Below are positions 26,301 to 37,500 of a DNA stretch of 64,000 nucleotides, one piece after another; the first letter of the stretch is position 1; each line of letters starts with the position of its first letter. The notes beneath the pieces are model-generated. The model searched no databases and was not told where the DNA came from. It saw only the letters and a program-made list of their open reading frames with translations. The translations under genes were made by a program, and so were the position numbers. The DNA is from Volvox africanus (lineage: Eukaryota; Chlorophyta; Chlorophyceae; Chlamydomonadales; Volvocaceae), in the NCBI GenBank assembly GCA_030268105.1, contig BSDZ01000020.1, positions 62,001 through 126,000 on the forward strand. The letters are read 5' to 3'.

Positions 26301-27287
26301 AGGTCCAGCGCGAGTGGGAGGATCTTGCTCGGGAGGTGGCGTCGGGAGGCGATGCCCGGATCATGCTCCGTCACGACGAGGCTCTGAGCCACCGCATCTT
26401 CGCCGGCGCGGACATGCTGCTGGTGCCCTCCCTCTTCGAACCCTGCGGCCTCACCCAGGTAGCCATGAGGGGGGGCCTGTCGTGGCGCCCGCGCGGAGCT
26501 CTGTGTTAGCGGGGGTGTTCTACCTGGCTGAGGTCGGGGCCCCGAGAGGGGGGTGGAGGGTGCTGCTGGTGGCAACAGCCAGGTGGAGAGACCAGGAGGT
26601 CGCAACCGGGAGGGAGGGAGGGAGGGAGGGAACAGTTCCGGGAGATGACGGACGGCGACCTACTGACTGACTCAATGAGACAAAACGGCTTGGTAGACAG
26701 ACAGATAGACAGAACGGCAGATGGGTAGACATACCTCGTCCGCCACAACCTACCAGGTCCCACCGGGCCCTCCCACACACACATGCGAAGTTCCTTGTTC
26801 TTAGGGTTTTCGCTTTGCCCCCTTCGCGCTCATGATGCACGCAAAGCTCATCGCTCTACGATACGGCACCGTACCGGTGGTCCGTGAGACCGGCGGCTTG
26901 GCGGACACGGTACGAGATGTCGCGCATTCACTGGTTCCGGAGCACGAGCGGAACGGCTTCACCTTCTCAGCGACCGACGTGTCAGCAGTGCAGACAGCGC
27001 TGCATCGGGCCATCACCGCATACCGGTAGGTGGGGCCTGGGTTTGGGGTCGTCGCACATTCGGACCCTCTCGATCTTCTTCCACCCAGCCCACTAGCATT
27101 TCATATGGGGGACGTACATACTCGCATCAACACTCATACGCATCCACACTCACATCCGCATACTCGCAGGGACGGTCGCGAGTGGTGGTCCGCCGAGTTG
27201 GTCCCGCGGGTCATGCGTCAGGACTGGAGCTGGACTCAGTCGGCGGAGCGCTATCAGCACATCTACAGCGCCGCCATCCGGAATTAA
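20305..27287 (+). CDS. SS3: Starch synthase III (plastid, soluble), 847 aa, complete
   Basis: Sixteen GT-AG exons with continuous phase: 20305-20445, 20591-20671, 21017-21184, 21657-21863, 22211-22381, 22670-22789, 23078-23180, 23324-23465, 23583-23730, 23956-24039, 24352-24540, 24909-25058, 25388-25774, 26303-26458, 26847-27025, 27170-27287. It transfers glucose from ADP-glucose to the growing alpha-1,4 chain in the chloroplast. Residues 1 to about 45 are basic and Ser/Ala-rich, like a transit peptide; the ATG is the first in frame after a stop at 20185. Residues 75-199 look like a CBM53-type starch-binding module ([20 protein letters not shown]). The GT5 domain starts at [17 protein letters not shown] (K-x-G-G-L, split by an intron), then CHDWQ and TIHNMAF. 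The GT1 part has [24 protein letters not shown] and RETGGL. Low-complexity inserts (His run near residue 485; Gly/Asn/Ser near 609-654) are lineage-typical. The 117-nt intron at 23466-23582 is itself open in frame. Confidence 0.93.
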
Positions 27288-27396
27288 GTACGGCTGGAGT
27301 GGGCGGTTGAAGCGGGCGCTGGGGATTGGTGGGCCCTATCATCGACATTGCAGTTATAGTGGAGGATGCGCGCGTGTTTGTATGATTGGTTTCCTT

Positions 27397-27401
27397 TGTA
27401 A
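27397..27401 (+). promoter_or_regulatory. Candidate polyadenylation signal TGTAA
   Basis: TGTAA is the usual chlamydomonad polyadenylation signal. This copy lies 110 bases past the starch synthase stop codon. Assignment is by position only. Confidence 0.35.
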
Positions 27402-30400
27402 CTCCGGGGGGCCGGAGGGAGGCGGAGAGCTTCCAGCTGAGAAACATGCCGTGCAGCAGGGGTGGGTGGCCGGAGTGTATGCGTGCGCTCTGTGTGTATT
27501 CTTGCGTGTGTGGGGGGGAGTGGCGGATCCAGGTATATAGGGTAATAGGCTTGCAGATGTATGTACGAGCATACCAGTTATTATTGCCTGGCCTGGTTAT
27601 TGAGGAATAAAATATACTACATGTGAGGGGGAAGACGGGGAGGGATGTGGTTCCGGAGCGTACGTAGATAGCGTATGTAGATTGGGTGAAACATCCGTGA
27701 CCTGTCTGGGCGAGAGGACGGGTGAAACCCGCGTGGCACACAGCCAGCCGCAATTATGATGAGAATCAATAAAGCCCTACTGCTGGGCATATAAGGCCCA
27801 GGTGAGGTGTGCATTTCTTTGCGGAGTATTGAAAGTCTCTCTTCGCGCGGAGTGCTTGCTGGCGTAGTGTAGGGCGGCTTACGTACGGAGAGACGGCCGC
27901 GGGGAGAAAGGTTAAGATTGTTTCCCTGATTTCCGTTTGTTTTGGTATTACGATGGAATTTGTGTCCTCGCTGTTAATCGCTATAACAACCCAAAACCTT
28001 CATTCGAGGAGAGGGAGTGGCAGAGTGATAATTTCGCCGTCTGCTGGATTTCCGCCTCTGCTACGAGGGGCCTTCATTTGCCCCTCGCATGGGTCCCTCG
28101 CATCACCCCACCCTCCGGCAATGGAGAGTGGTGCTCACGGAGCTCGGGCCGCCGGAGAGAGAGACACAGAGAGAGTGTGAGGGAGAGAGCGCGCGCTAAA
28201 GCTGAGGCGCTGATAGGCGTTATCAGGGTGTAGTTCGATGGATGGGGTGAAGTAAGTGAATCGGTGTTCATTCGTTTTCTTCGTTGTGGTTCCGGATCAT
28301 CTTCGTTAGTGTACGAAAGTGTGATACGTATGTGTGATTTACTCGATTGTTATTTGGAGGAATGGGACTCTCCACAGGGGGGGTCACGCGAACAAGGTAA
28401 TTGCGGCAGGCGGCCGCAGCAGCCAGTGGCGGGGAGGAAGCGGCTGGGCAGAGCGGTGTCGTGTAGTGCTTCACTGTCGGGCTGGGCCGGGCTGCATATT
28501 GTGGCGCTCAGTGCTCAATGGAAGCTGTCTGGCTGTCTGTCTGGCTGTCTGTCTGGCTGTCTGGCTGGGATGCTATGTACGGTAACGCTCGTGGGCACCT
28601 GCATGTGTGTATTCAGGAATACGTCCGGATTATTGCACTGTATTTTCTTGGGTACATGTGCTTGTATGTGTGTGTTTTACCACATTTCCGTACGTTTGCG
28701 CAACACGTGTCGTACATCATGCACCCTGCTTTGACCAGCATGTTTTGCAGCATAAATGTATGTCCTATGTGGTTGGTATCAAGAAGCTGCGGGCGTTTCG
28801 GTTAGCCGATCGGTTAATTTGCTACTGTGTCAAGCGAGCGCAAGTCCTCGATCCCTTTTACTTTATCCGTTTGCTGCGAAGTCGGGGCGCGGGCACCTCG
28901 TGGTGGAATGTCCGTGTGTCGGGTTCTTTGTGGACGTCGTGCGTCGTTGCCTTATCCTTGGTGCCGTACTGAAAGGGTACTCGTACAGCTGTCGTCCATG
29001 CATGTGGGCTTTGATTACCAAATAATCCACAACCACCTGGACTACGTACGCACCCTGCTGGAGGGGGGAGGGCGGGGGAGAGTTGGGCCGCAGCAGTATA
29101 TCTGAGCGAGATGGAACGTACCGAAGATAGAGAATTAGACGAGACGTTTCCGAGCTCCGAGCCTATTCACGTGCTCAAAACAGATAACGTAGGTTGGAAG
29201 CAAGGCTTCCACCGCCTGGGCGACGAAAGGAAGGGCATACCCTGCGTGCTCACATGGTGAGGGTAGGGACCGGGTATATACAGCCCCAGTAATGGCTGAA
29301 CGGATGGTGCCCTGTCAGTCCTGGAAGAGATGCGTGTCTTGGCTTTGCAGCAGGGGCACTACGAATCATCTGATGACACCTTTTGACACAATCCATCCTT
29401 ATCGGAAAGATCGCCTCTGCCTTATGTACATCGGTGAAAGAAAACATCGGTGAACGTTTGTTGGGCGGGCTTTCCCCCCTTGGGAAGACCCCCTTGGAAA
29501 CGATGACAAGCCCAATCCCCCCTCTCCCAGGGGGCTGTCAATGTGACGGCGTTTCAGGTTGAACCCTATGGGTACTGCCCATCATCAGGGCCAATTTACA
29601 TTCTTAGATTGAATATGAAACCATTTTGGATCGCAAATGTGATGTCCTGCATATATGGCTCAATCTGGCTGTCAACAAATAAATGCATGGCACTGTTAGC
29701 CGAAGCAAGAGGAGCAACGCCAATATTGCATCCGCCTATATGGATGGCAATATGTATGCACTTGTCGTGAATCATCACAGAAGCTTTGAAAATATACCTT
29801 TGTGCGATGCGGCTCATTGATCTGATTGCCGGATGTACGAACGCATGCATAGTTGTCACTGGGATATTTAGATGATAGGGGCTGCACTAATATCTACGCA
29901 AATACCCAGCATGACACTTCATAAACCCTTTGTCATGACCCCCTAACCCTCTAGCGCTACAGATACACACCCTCTTGCGATGACGATACAACGTGCGCGG
30001 TGCACTGTGTGACCATTTGTGACCACATGCTGACAATCACCACCCAGTATTGTGGATACGACATGCGCACGTCACGGTGCGTTTTTCGATATATGCGGTT
30101 GCCTAATCAGATGGGGTGTGTGGTGGGCCTATTCATCGCGGACATAATCATTATTACGCATCACGTGCTAACCACGACGCATGATTATTGAGTTGATGCT
30201 TCGTATAAGGGAAGCGAACGCGCCATACGAAGGAGTGCACAGCGACTCTTCATATATGAGTGAGAAGGCTGTGGTCGCCATGAGCACCCGTGACAGATAA
30301 ACGTTAAGGTTGTCGGCGGCAAACTGGCAAGGTACGGGTCATCGCCGAGTGGATACTTATTGTTGTCTCTCTTGCTCGAATACAATATGAGAAAGAAACA

Positions 30401-31234
30401 AAACTTTCCTCATATCATTCTAGAATTATGTATGTATTTTAAGCTTAGTAAAGAGCTTTAGATGGCAACTTTCAAGGAGAGGCGCTTAGTAAAGCATTTG
30501 TGAAATTCATGTAACTATCAAGATATTATGCCAACTCCCCTCGAAAGTTGCTTTAGGGACGACGTTTCAGGGAGATCCTCCGAAACCTCCAAGGCCCCCG
30601 ACCCTAACCGACTGACCATTGCCGTACAGAAAATTCTGCCCGGTCCGTACATATCGGTCATTGAATCAAATCAAAATTTTATTTCACACCTAAAAAACCT
30701 TATTTTAATAAATGCTTGGAGCATATGTTCACTGTTTGCACTTTCTTCCTTCCCTTGACATGCCCCCAAACTATCTCTCGCCCTGACTCTGCTTACTATC
30801 CCTATCTCTGCACTATAACCCCCTATCTCGACACAACTACCCCTCCAATCCACGCATACATAAGGAAATAGTTCGCACGTGTGGGCATGAGTGCCCCACA
30901 CTCCTGAAAAGCATCCCCATCCCAAATTATGCAAAAAGTGAGGTTGTAGTCCCCCCCTCCCTAATTGGACCACATACCCCCTTTCCACGTTCAAGGTATC
31001 AGATACAAGGTATACAGCTATCAGATAATGGGAAACCTTACTCGGGTGGGTTATTGTGTTCCTTTTGACTGGGGAGTGCTGGCATACATATAAGTCGAAC
31101 ATGAATTCAGACCCGAACAACTATTACGATTGTCTGGTCTGTCGTACAGAGTGTCAAGCGACGAATAGAGGTCTTAAGTTCTCTATCAATCGGTAATCCT
31201 CACTACCACCTTTCATATTTTTTTGTATTTATCA
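27402..31234. other. Intergenic, no gene recognised
   Basis: About 3.8 kb without family motifs or consistent exon structure. It contains the GTCTGGCT repeat at 28524-28568. Base composition shifts from GC-rich to about balanced in this interval. Confidence 0.45.
28524..28568. repeat. (GTCTGGCT)n short tandem repeat
   Basis: Alternating GTCTGGCT and GTCT units run head to tail; the repeat tolerates loss of one GTCT. Confidence 0.85.
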
Positions 31235-31517
31235 ATAAAACAACATCCTCCCTCCCTCCTTCGCCACCTCCATCCCTCTCCCTCTCTCATTCACCACCTC
31301 CGTTCTTCCCTCGCTCGCCATCGTCTCCCCTTCCTTCCTCCCTCCCTCCCTGGCCGCCCTCCCTCTCTTTCTTCCTGCTGCCTCCCCGCCTGCCTCCCCC
31401 CTTGCCTTTCCGCCTGCCTCCTTCCCTGCCTCCCCCTTTGCCTTTCCGCCTGCCTCCCTCCCTGCCTCCCCGCCTACCTCTTTCCCTGCCTCCCCGCCTG
31501 CCGCCCCACCTGACTCC
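31235..31517 (+). repeat. Polypyrimidine minisatellite (CCTGCCTCCC-like)
   Basis: Almost uninterrupted C/T tract made of CCTCCCT, CCTGCCTCCC and CCTTTCCG variants. It abuts the truncated 5' edge of the copia relic at 31523. Confidence 0.85.
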
Positions 31518-31522
31518 CCCCT

Positions 31523-32111
31523 TTTGCATCATTGGCAGGCGGCAAAGGGCGTGTTGCGGTACATCGCTGGCACCGTGGGAGTAGGCATTGTCTTTACGGC
31601 CAAGTCCGGCGCGGGAGCCCTGCGCGGCTACTGTGATTCGGACTACGCCGCCTGTGTCAACACGAGGCGGTCCTCCACTAGCTACGTGTTTTTGATTACG
31701 GGGGATGCAGTGAGCTGGTCTAGTCGCCTACAGCCGACGGTTGCCACGTCGATGGCAGAGGCCGAGTACATGTCAAGTGCCGCTGCAGTAAAGGCCGAGT
31801 ACATGTCAAGTGCCGCTGCGCTGTGGTACCGTCACCTGGCTCAAGATTTACAGCTAGGTGTTTCGAGTGTGCCGATCAAATGTGACAACCAAGCGGCGAT
31901 CAGGCTGGCCAACAACCCGATTACATCTGTGAGGGCAAAGCACATTGACGTGCAGCACCACTTTGTGTGCGAGCGTTCTGTCGTGGCGAGATTTCGTTTC
32001 TGTATGTCAAGTCCGCGGACATGGTGGCTGATGGCCTGGCCAAGGCGCTGCCATTGCGGCAGTTTGTTTGAGAAGTGTGCGCGGCATGGGGGTGCGCTAA
32101 CTGGTTGCTGA
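31523..32111 (+). pseudogene. Ty1/copia RNase H-end relic
   Basis: Translation shows the end of copia pol: AAKGVLRYIAGT, GYCDSDYAA, SYVFLITGDAVSWSS, AEAEYMSSAA, NNPITSVRAKHIDVQHH. Everything upstream (gag, protease, integrase, RT) is missing. A short in-frame tandem duplication repeats KAEYMSSAAA. Two frameshifts follow, one after CERSV and one after LPLRQF, before the usual FEKC end. It is non-functional. Its codons differ clearly from the minus-strand elements, so it is a different copia family. Confidence 0.9.
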
Positions 32112-32146
32112 AGGACCCGCAAGGTGGTCTGCCCGCGTGGGAGTGA

Positions 32147-32288
32147 TGTAAAGTGTCAGAGACCTTCGGCCAGACCTGTGTTGCTCCTTTACTTTTATAT
32201 ATTGGGCCCTAACCGTTAGACATCTGTACGGCCTGAGGTCTCTTATTTCCCTGTGGTTGGGAGACCAGTTCGTTAGTTGCGTGTAACA
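32147..32288 (+). repeat. Probable 3' LTR of the copia relic
   Basis: It starts TGTAAAGTGTC after a purine-rich stretch (GTGGGAGTGA) just past the RNase H relic and ends GTGTAACA, giving TG...CA limits of 142 bp. No second copy is in the window to confirm it. Confidence 0.45.
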
Positions 32289-32527
32289 TTGTGAGGGTCG
32301 CGATGCATCTTTTCCGGGCGTTAAGCATCTTGCCTAGCATGGTTTTGTGCGTTTGCGTGGTTCATGCCAATAATCGTCATCTAATGGAAACACACCATGC
32401 ACATCCATTTATACCATTTCCAGGTAGAGCTCAGCAGCAAAGATTTCCAGCTAACAACGAAATAAAGATACATGGGTTCACACACGGACACTGACGAGCA
32501 TGTCATGACCCACATCCTCTCAGCCGC

Positions 32528-33943
32528 TACTTCCCTCAGGTATAAAAACAAAGGTGATTATGTATTGCGGCCAACACTGCGCACCGCGTCATGTGCCTTG
32601 ACAGAATGTACGGCTCAAATAGAGCTAGTACGACACAGTCTGAACGCTTTCCAACCACTCGTTTGTTGCAATGGCTTGGTTACCTGGAGAGCGATGACAG
32701 TGGCACTCATATGTCATATATCCAGACCTTGTCGCACTGCATGTCAGAAGCGAAATCGAAACAGCCAACTATATGCGATGTGATATAGTGCTTCGCCGAA
32801 CCACAACCCCTCGTGTGTTCTTCGGAATTCAATGCCCTTACCTTCACACGGCATGTACAACGTACCACCTAAACGAAACAGGCACCAAACCCCCGTGCCG
32901 TTCGATCAATTGTAGTGAATACTGAATAGCCTGCCTTTGCCCTCAGCACACACCAAATTGTAGAGAATACACATATGTATTTGTTTCATTCCGAACAATA
33001 TATATATATATATGTGTGTGTGTGTGTATATATGTATGTGTGTGTTATAATATGTCTCGATTCCTCTTCCCCACCTGACAGCTCACCGAAGTGGCGGTAG
33101 GCCCAGGCCCCCACCTCCCCACCTGACAGCTCACCGAAGTGGCGGTAGGCCCAGGCCCCCACCTCCCCACCTGACAGCTCATCGAAGTGGCGGTAGACCC
33201 AGGCTCCGACCTCCATCCACTCCTCCTCGCGGACCGTCACCGTGATGGAGGGCTTGTGCTCGCACCAGTGCCGCTGGTAGGCCAGACACAGCTCCAGCTG
33301 GCTCAGGGCGGACACGGCGTCGCGCGTCACCGCACCTGGGGGGGGCAGGGGGCAACGGGCAAGGAGGTGGTGTGGGTTTCTATATGTATATCCAATTAAA
33401 GCACTCCGTCTTCTGAAGCATTCACACGTGCATATGCGGTGCTCACCTGCAGAAACGAGTGGTATTTGCCACCCTATCTGCCGATAAGGAAACCCCGGGG
33501 GTGGGGCTTTACATGAAGTAGGTACGTACAATAGTGAGAAAGCGGCACAGCCTGAGGAGACACAGGCGCACGCCGCACAACACAGCTGAATTCAGCACTG
33601 GTAGCCGAGTTCCTCCGGCGTACCCGTCAAGCACCAGCTGCGCGCGCACCCCCGCCCGTAGTCCCGGAAAGCCATGCATGGTCAGGGAGAGGTCTGAAAG
33701 CACTATGAGACTGCCATTCCCTGCTGGCTCGCCATGTGAGGCCTGGACGGAAGAGTCTTCGGGGAGCTGTTGGGGCGGTCCAAATGGCACCAGCATGTCT
33801 GATTGAAGATCTTTCCGCTTTAGTCCTTTTGCAACTCGTAAAGCAATGGTCCCCTGGGCCGAGCCAGGCATGTTGCCGCGAAAGGTTCGGGTGGGTGGCG
33901 GAAAACTAGAGCAGCAACCGGCCCAAATAGTGGCTGGAAAAAG
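32528..33943. repeat. Direct segmental duplication, copy 2
   Basis: Co-oriented and near-identical to 8343-9861. It lacks the segment corresponding to 9309-9466; the flanking CGGC in copy 1 marks a 4-bp microhomology deletion. It has three instead of two 48-bp units. Its right edge joins directly to the telomere-like block at 33943. Confidence 0.95.
33171..33335 (-). pseudogene. Second copy of the class II ribonucleotide reductase-like exon
   Basis: Same 165-nt exon, phases and splice borders as 8932-9096, with two added 48-bp tail units (33075-33170) instead of one. The open frame is preserved across all units. As in copy 1, no neighbouring exons of such a gene are visible. Confidence 0.45.
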
Positions 33944-34016
33944 GGTTTAAGGGTTTGGGATTTAGTTAAACCCTATGTTAAAACCCTAAACCCTAAAACC
34001 CTAAGCTCAAACCCTG
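33943..34016. repeat. Inverted interstitial telomere-like repeats
   Basis: G-strand units (GGGTTTAAGGGTTTGGG) are followed after ATTTAGTT by C-strand units (AAACCCTA, AAAACCCTAAACCCTAAAA). Units fit the chlamydomonad telomere repeat TTTTAGGG with degeneration. The G-then-C order is that expected for two telomeres joined end to end. Confidence 0.85.
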
Positions 34017-34223
34017 TTCACACCAGCAGGAATACGAATCCACATTCGTAGCTTTCCTCGCCCATCCAGCAGCAAAGTCGCCCACCTCCGCGCCCACCAA
34101 GGTCGCCCTCGTTGCCTAATCAGGTCATCGGTAAGCTATGTAGGCTTCGTTGTTAGTCTCACATGATTTTAGTGGGCACCTGAAAACGTAGCGGATTTTA
34201 TTTGTTTGCAGCACACCCGTGCG

Positions 34224-34467
34224 TGTTGAGAGGTAGACTATCAGACATAAGGAAGCCTGACGTAATTACGAGAAAGGAGAAGTTACATATTATCTGATGG
34301 TAAAAAAAGTTCGAAAAGATCGTTCTGGAGTCGGACATATACTAGCGCGTATAGCACTACAAACAGTACGAGCGCGGGTCGATAACGTACCGCCGAGTAC
34401 AGCTACAACAGCATGATTGTTGCTAGTATGGATATGCTATATCCAACTGATATACCATTTCATAACA
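34224..34467 (-). repeat. Solo LTR (family LTR1), TSD GTGCG
   Basis: A 244-bp copy of the copia LTR found at 57287 and 60567. It has TG...CA limits (TGTTGAGAGG to TTTCATAACA as read on plus) and identical 5-bp flanks GTGCG at 34219-34223 and 34468-34472. It lies 56 bases upstream of the WD40 gene's start codon. Confidence 0.93.
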
Positions 34468-34523
34468 GTGCGTGCTGCTGGTTTGGTCACCTGGCTTGAT
34501 TGAGTCATAGTATATCAAACATA

Positions 34524-37500
34524 ATGTCAGACCCCTCTCCCGAAACCAACAACTACAGGCCCTCGAAGTGGACTACTCATGATGATGTTTACTACAAGGA
34601 ATGGATAAATAACAGAACCGACATGTACCCAACATGTTGCGATGCAGCCGGAGATGTCCTTCTCGTCGGGTACGAGGACGGTCATGTTTCAGTATGGAAA
34701 ATCTCCAGCTGCGAGCTTCTATGGAGCAGCTGCCCTAAAATAGATGGGGCGAGCTGTAGCAAAGCTAATCCACCCAAGGAGTCGCCGGTCACTGCATGCA
34801 AGGCTTTAAGTCGTGGCGGAGAAGTCTTCATTACGGGTCACGCCGATGGGGGAATTAAGAAGTGGTCTTTTCAGGTACGAAACCTCCGCGGCTTGCTTCA
34901 TTCGGAATAGGGTGACCATATTTACAATGGCCAGAGTGAATATGAGTTCCATATCGCATGCAAATGTTTGCTCCTGTTTTCAACTTACGCATCGCCATTT
35001 TCGAAGCTTTGAAATCGATGTTAAGGGCAGAGTGCATTAACTTTCATTATTCATGTAAGCGCGACATGCTTTGACGTTATGGGGAAAGCTGGCCAAAGTT
35101 AACATGACGGACGAACAACCTGAGCCGCTGCAAAAATACAGGAGTATATGAATGATTCATTGAAATTTTTATTTACTACATAACCGGATCTCAAATCAGC
35201 AACATGCTGCATCGGTAGAACAAAATTCTTCGGGAGCTGGCAGAATGTCAGCAAAGAGTGTGACGCCTACATTGTCACCGTATGTGCCCAAATCTACGAC
35301 CTCCTTGCCCTCACTGGCAAGTGTGACAGGCAACCGAAAGAAGGTTTTAGACAAGCTGGCTGGTCTAGTCGTACCAGTACCGAGAACGGCCCGCTTAAAG
35401 TCCCAATAGATATATCAGTTATTAACAAGATGTTCCTAGCAACAAGAGAGTAAAAGATACCGCCACCAACTTCACATCCACATTCCACGAAGCAAAGGAC
35501 AAGGTCGGAGCAAACAGCTGTCCTAAGTCAATCCCCTCCCATAGCCCTTAGCCACCAAACGCGCCGTAAAACACTCAATCCTGCCATCACACCTAGTTTC
35601 TGCAACACCACCCCGCACAGGTTTGTATTTCAGCATTTTAAGATAAACGTCCTCTATCTCAGATATCTGAACTATCTCTTTTCCAAAGGGGGGGAGGGGG
35701 AGGAGGTGAATTCCAATGACGCCCCATGCCACCCAGGCCTGAAAGGCAGTGTTGAGAGGTCTGGGTAAGGGATGGTCCCTGAGAATACTGCACGCAGTCT
35801 GAGATTTGCCGAGTTTCTAGGATTTTAAAGATTCCTGTGGCAATTTATCGGTTTTGTTTAGCTTAATATAAGGCGGCTGAAGGCTTATTAAATTAGTGTC
35901 TGGCCACGAGCTGTCCATTCACCTGGCAGACCATGATGCTTGTCGTTCGAAGCAAGCCTAGCTACTATTGAGAGCCGTACGTAGCTTGGGATGGACAAGC
36001 TGGAGAGCTCTCAACCCCCCTTTGCCAGCAGCAGTAGTGTTGCAGCAGTAGTAGAGTATACGTACAGTGGTTATTTGAAAATGATCCACAGGTGTATGTG
36101 TGCAAGAGATATTAACACACAAATCATGGTTTTCTATACTTACATGCACGCGTGCGGACTTGCACGAGCAAATAATGGCAACTGAAATCCAAGCAAGGCA
36201 TCGCATCCATCCTCCGAGAGACACATACACATGCATGTCCACTTCCATCCTAATTTGTTGAACACGCAACGTCAAGCTAACGACAAATTGACAAGCATCT
36301 TTCGGCTTGGAAACCCCATTTATGTGCGCTAGCAACAACCGAGAACTAATGGCGACCGCCGCTCCAGCCCCTGCATGTCGGCGATCTGCAATAGCACCGT
36401 TAAGCACTCTGACAAGTCGGGCAGCATTATCGGAATTGCTGTATCCCGGAATGGGGAGCGGATCCTTACTCACACCCATAATGATGTGGTGATGTGCTGG
36501 AATAACAACATGAAGGAGATTGATAGACACTCTTGTGGCGAAGTAAGTACGTGCAACACGTGCTGCATGGTTAACGAGGGCGGTAGGAAGTACAATTGAC
36601 GCCGCATAGTATGTGCTACTACTGCTGCCATCGTGTGTGCGGAGTGAACCCTGTGACCTGTCTAATAGCTGTGTGCTAAATGTACTGACTGTGGGTGTGC
36701 GTCGTGCAGCTATGTGTGCGTAAGGTAGGGGGGCTTCGCTTCACCCGTAACCACTACGTGGCACTCCCTACTTCCCCTATATTTCGGGGCACCCTCATCT
36801 GTTCACGCCTAGAAAAGTGGACTTCTCTGAAATCAGTGATTTTCTCGGGTTCAGCACCCACCGCCAGCATCCAGTAGTATCTATTCGTTTATTTTACGAT
36901 GCGAAATTCACACGTGTGATATACATTTGGCTCGAATGTAATGGCAGGTAATTTGCTCCGCTCTTTCCGAAGATGGCAACAACGCCATCGTTGTGTCAAA
37001 GAGCCTGTCAAACGAATGTACCGTCTTGTTTTGGGACACAAGGATGCAGTATGAATCAAAGAAGCAGCGGTCTTTGGAGGTCCCCTCTGCTGATCCATTA
37101 TTGGACATCGTCTGCGACATCAGTTGGTCTGCTCAGTTGGTGGCGGTAGCTGAGAAGCATGGCAGCTTATTCGTATGGAATGTGGAGACGGGAAGAATGC
37201 AGTTCAAGACAACATTCAATCATGGCCCCCGCAGTTGCTGCCGTTTCAGCCCGTGCGGCCTGTTCATTTTGGTAGGTCGATGGCGTTTCTCTGTTTTTGT
37301 CGGCGAGGACACACATTCATTAGTTCATGAATCCATTGCAATAAATAAGCGACCAACAGCCGTGTATTTCATCTAGAGCGATAATATATAGAGTCTTAAA
37401 CAACACTAGGTATAAATATAGGTGGTTGGTTCCGCCTGCATCACCATCTAGCACCGCGGTCACTGTGCATAGCATTTTGCCAGCAAGGCTACCTGTACAC

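Noticed and set aside
31287..31532. Gly/Arg-rich minus-strand open frame
   Set aside because: It is the translation of a polypyrimidine minisatellite and has no gene structure.
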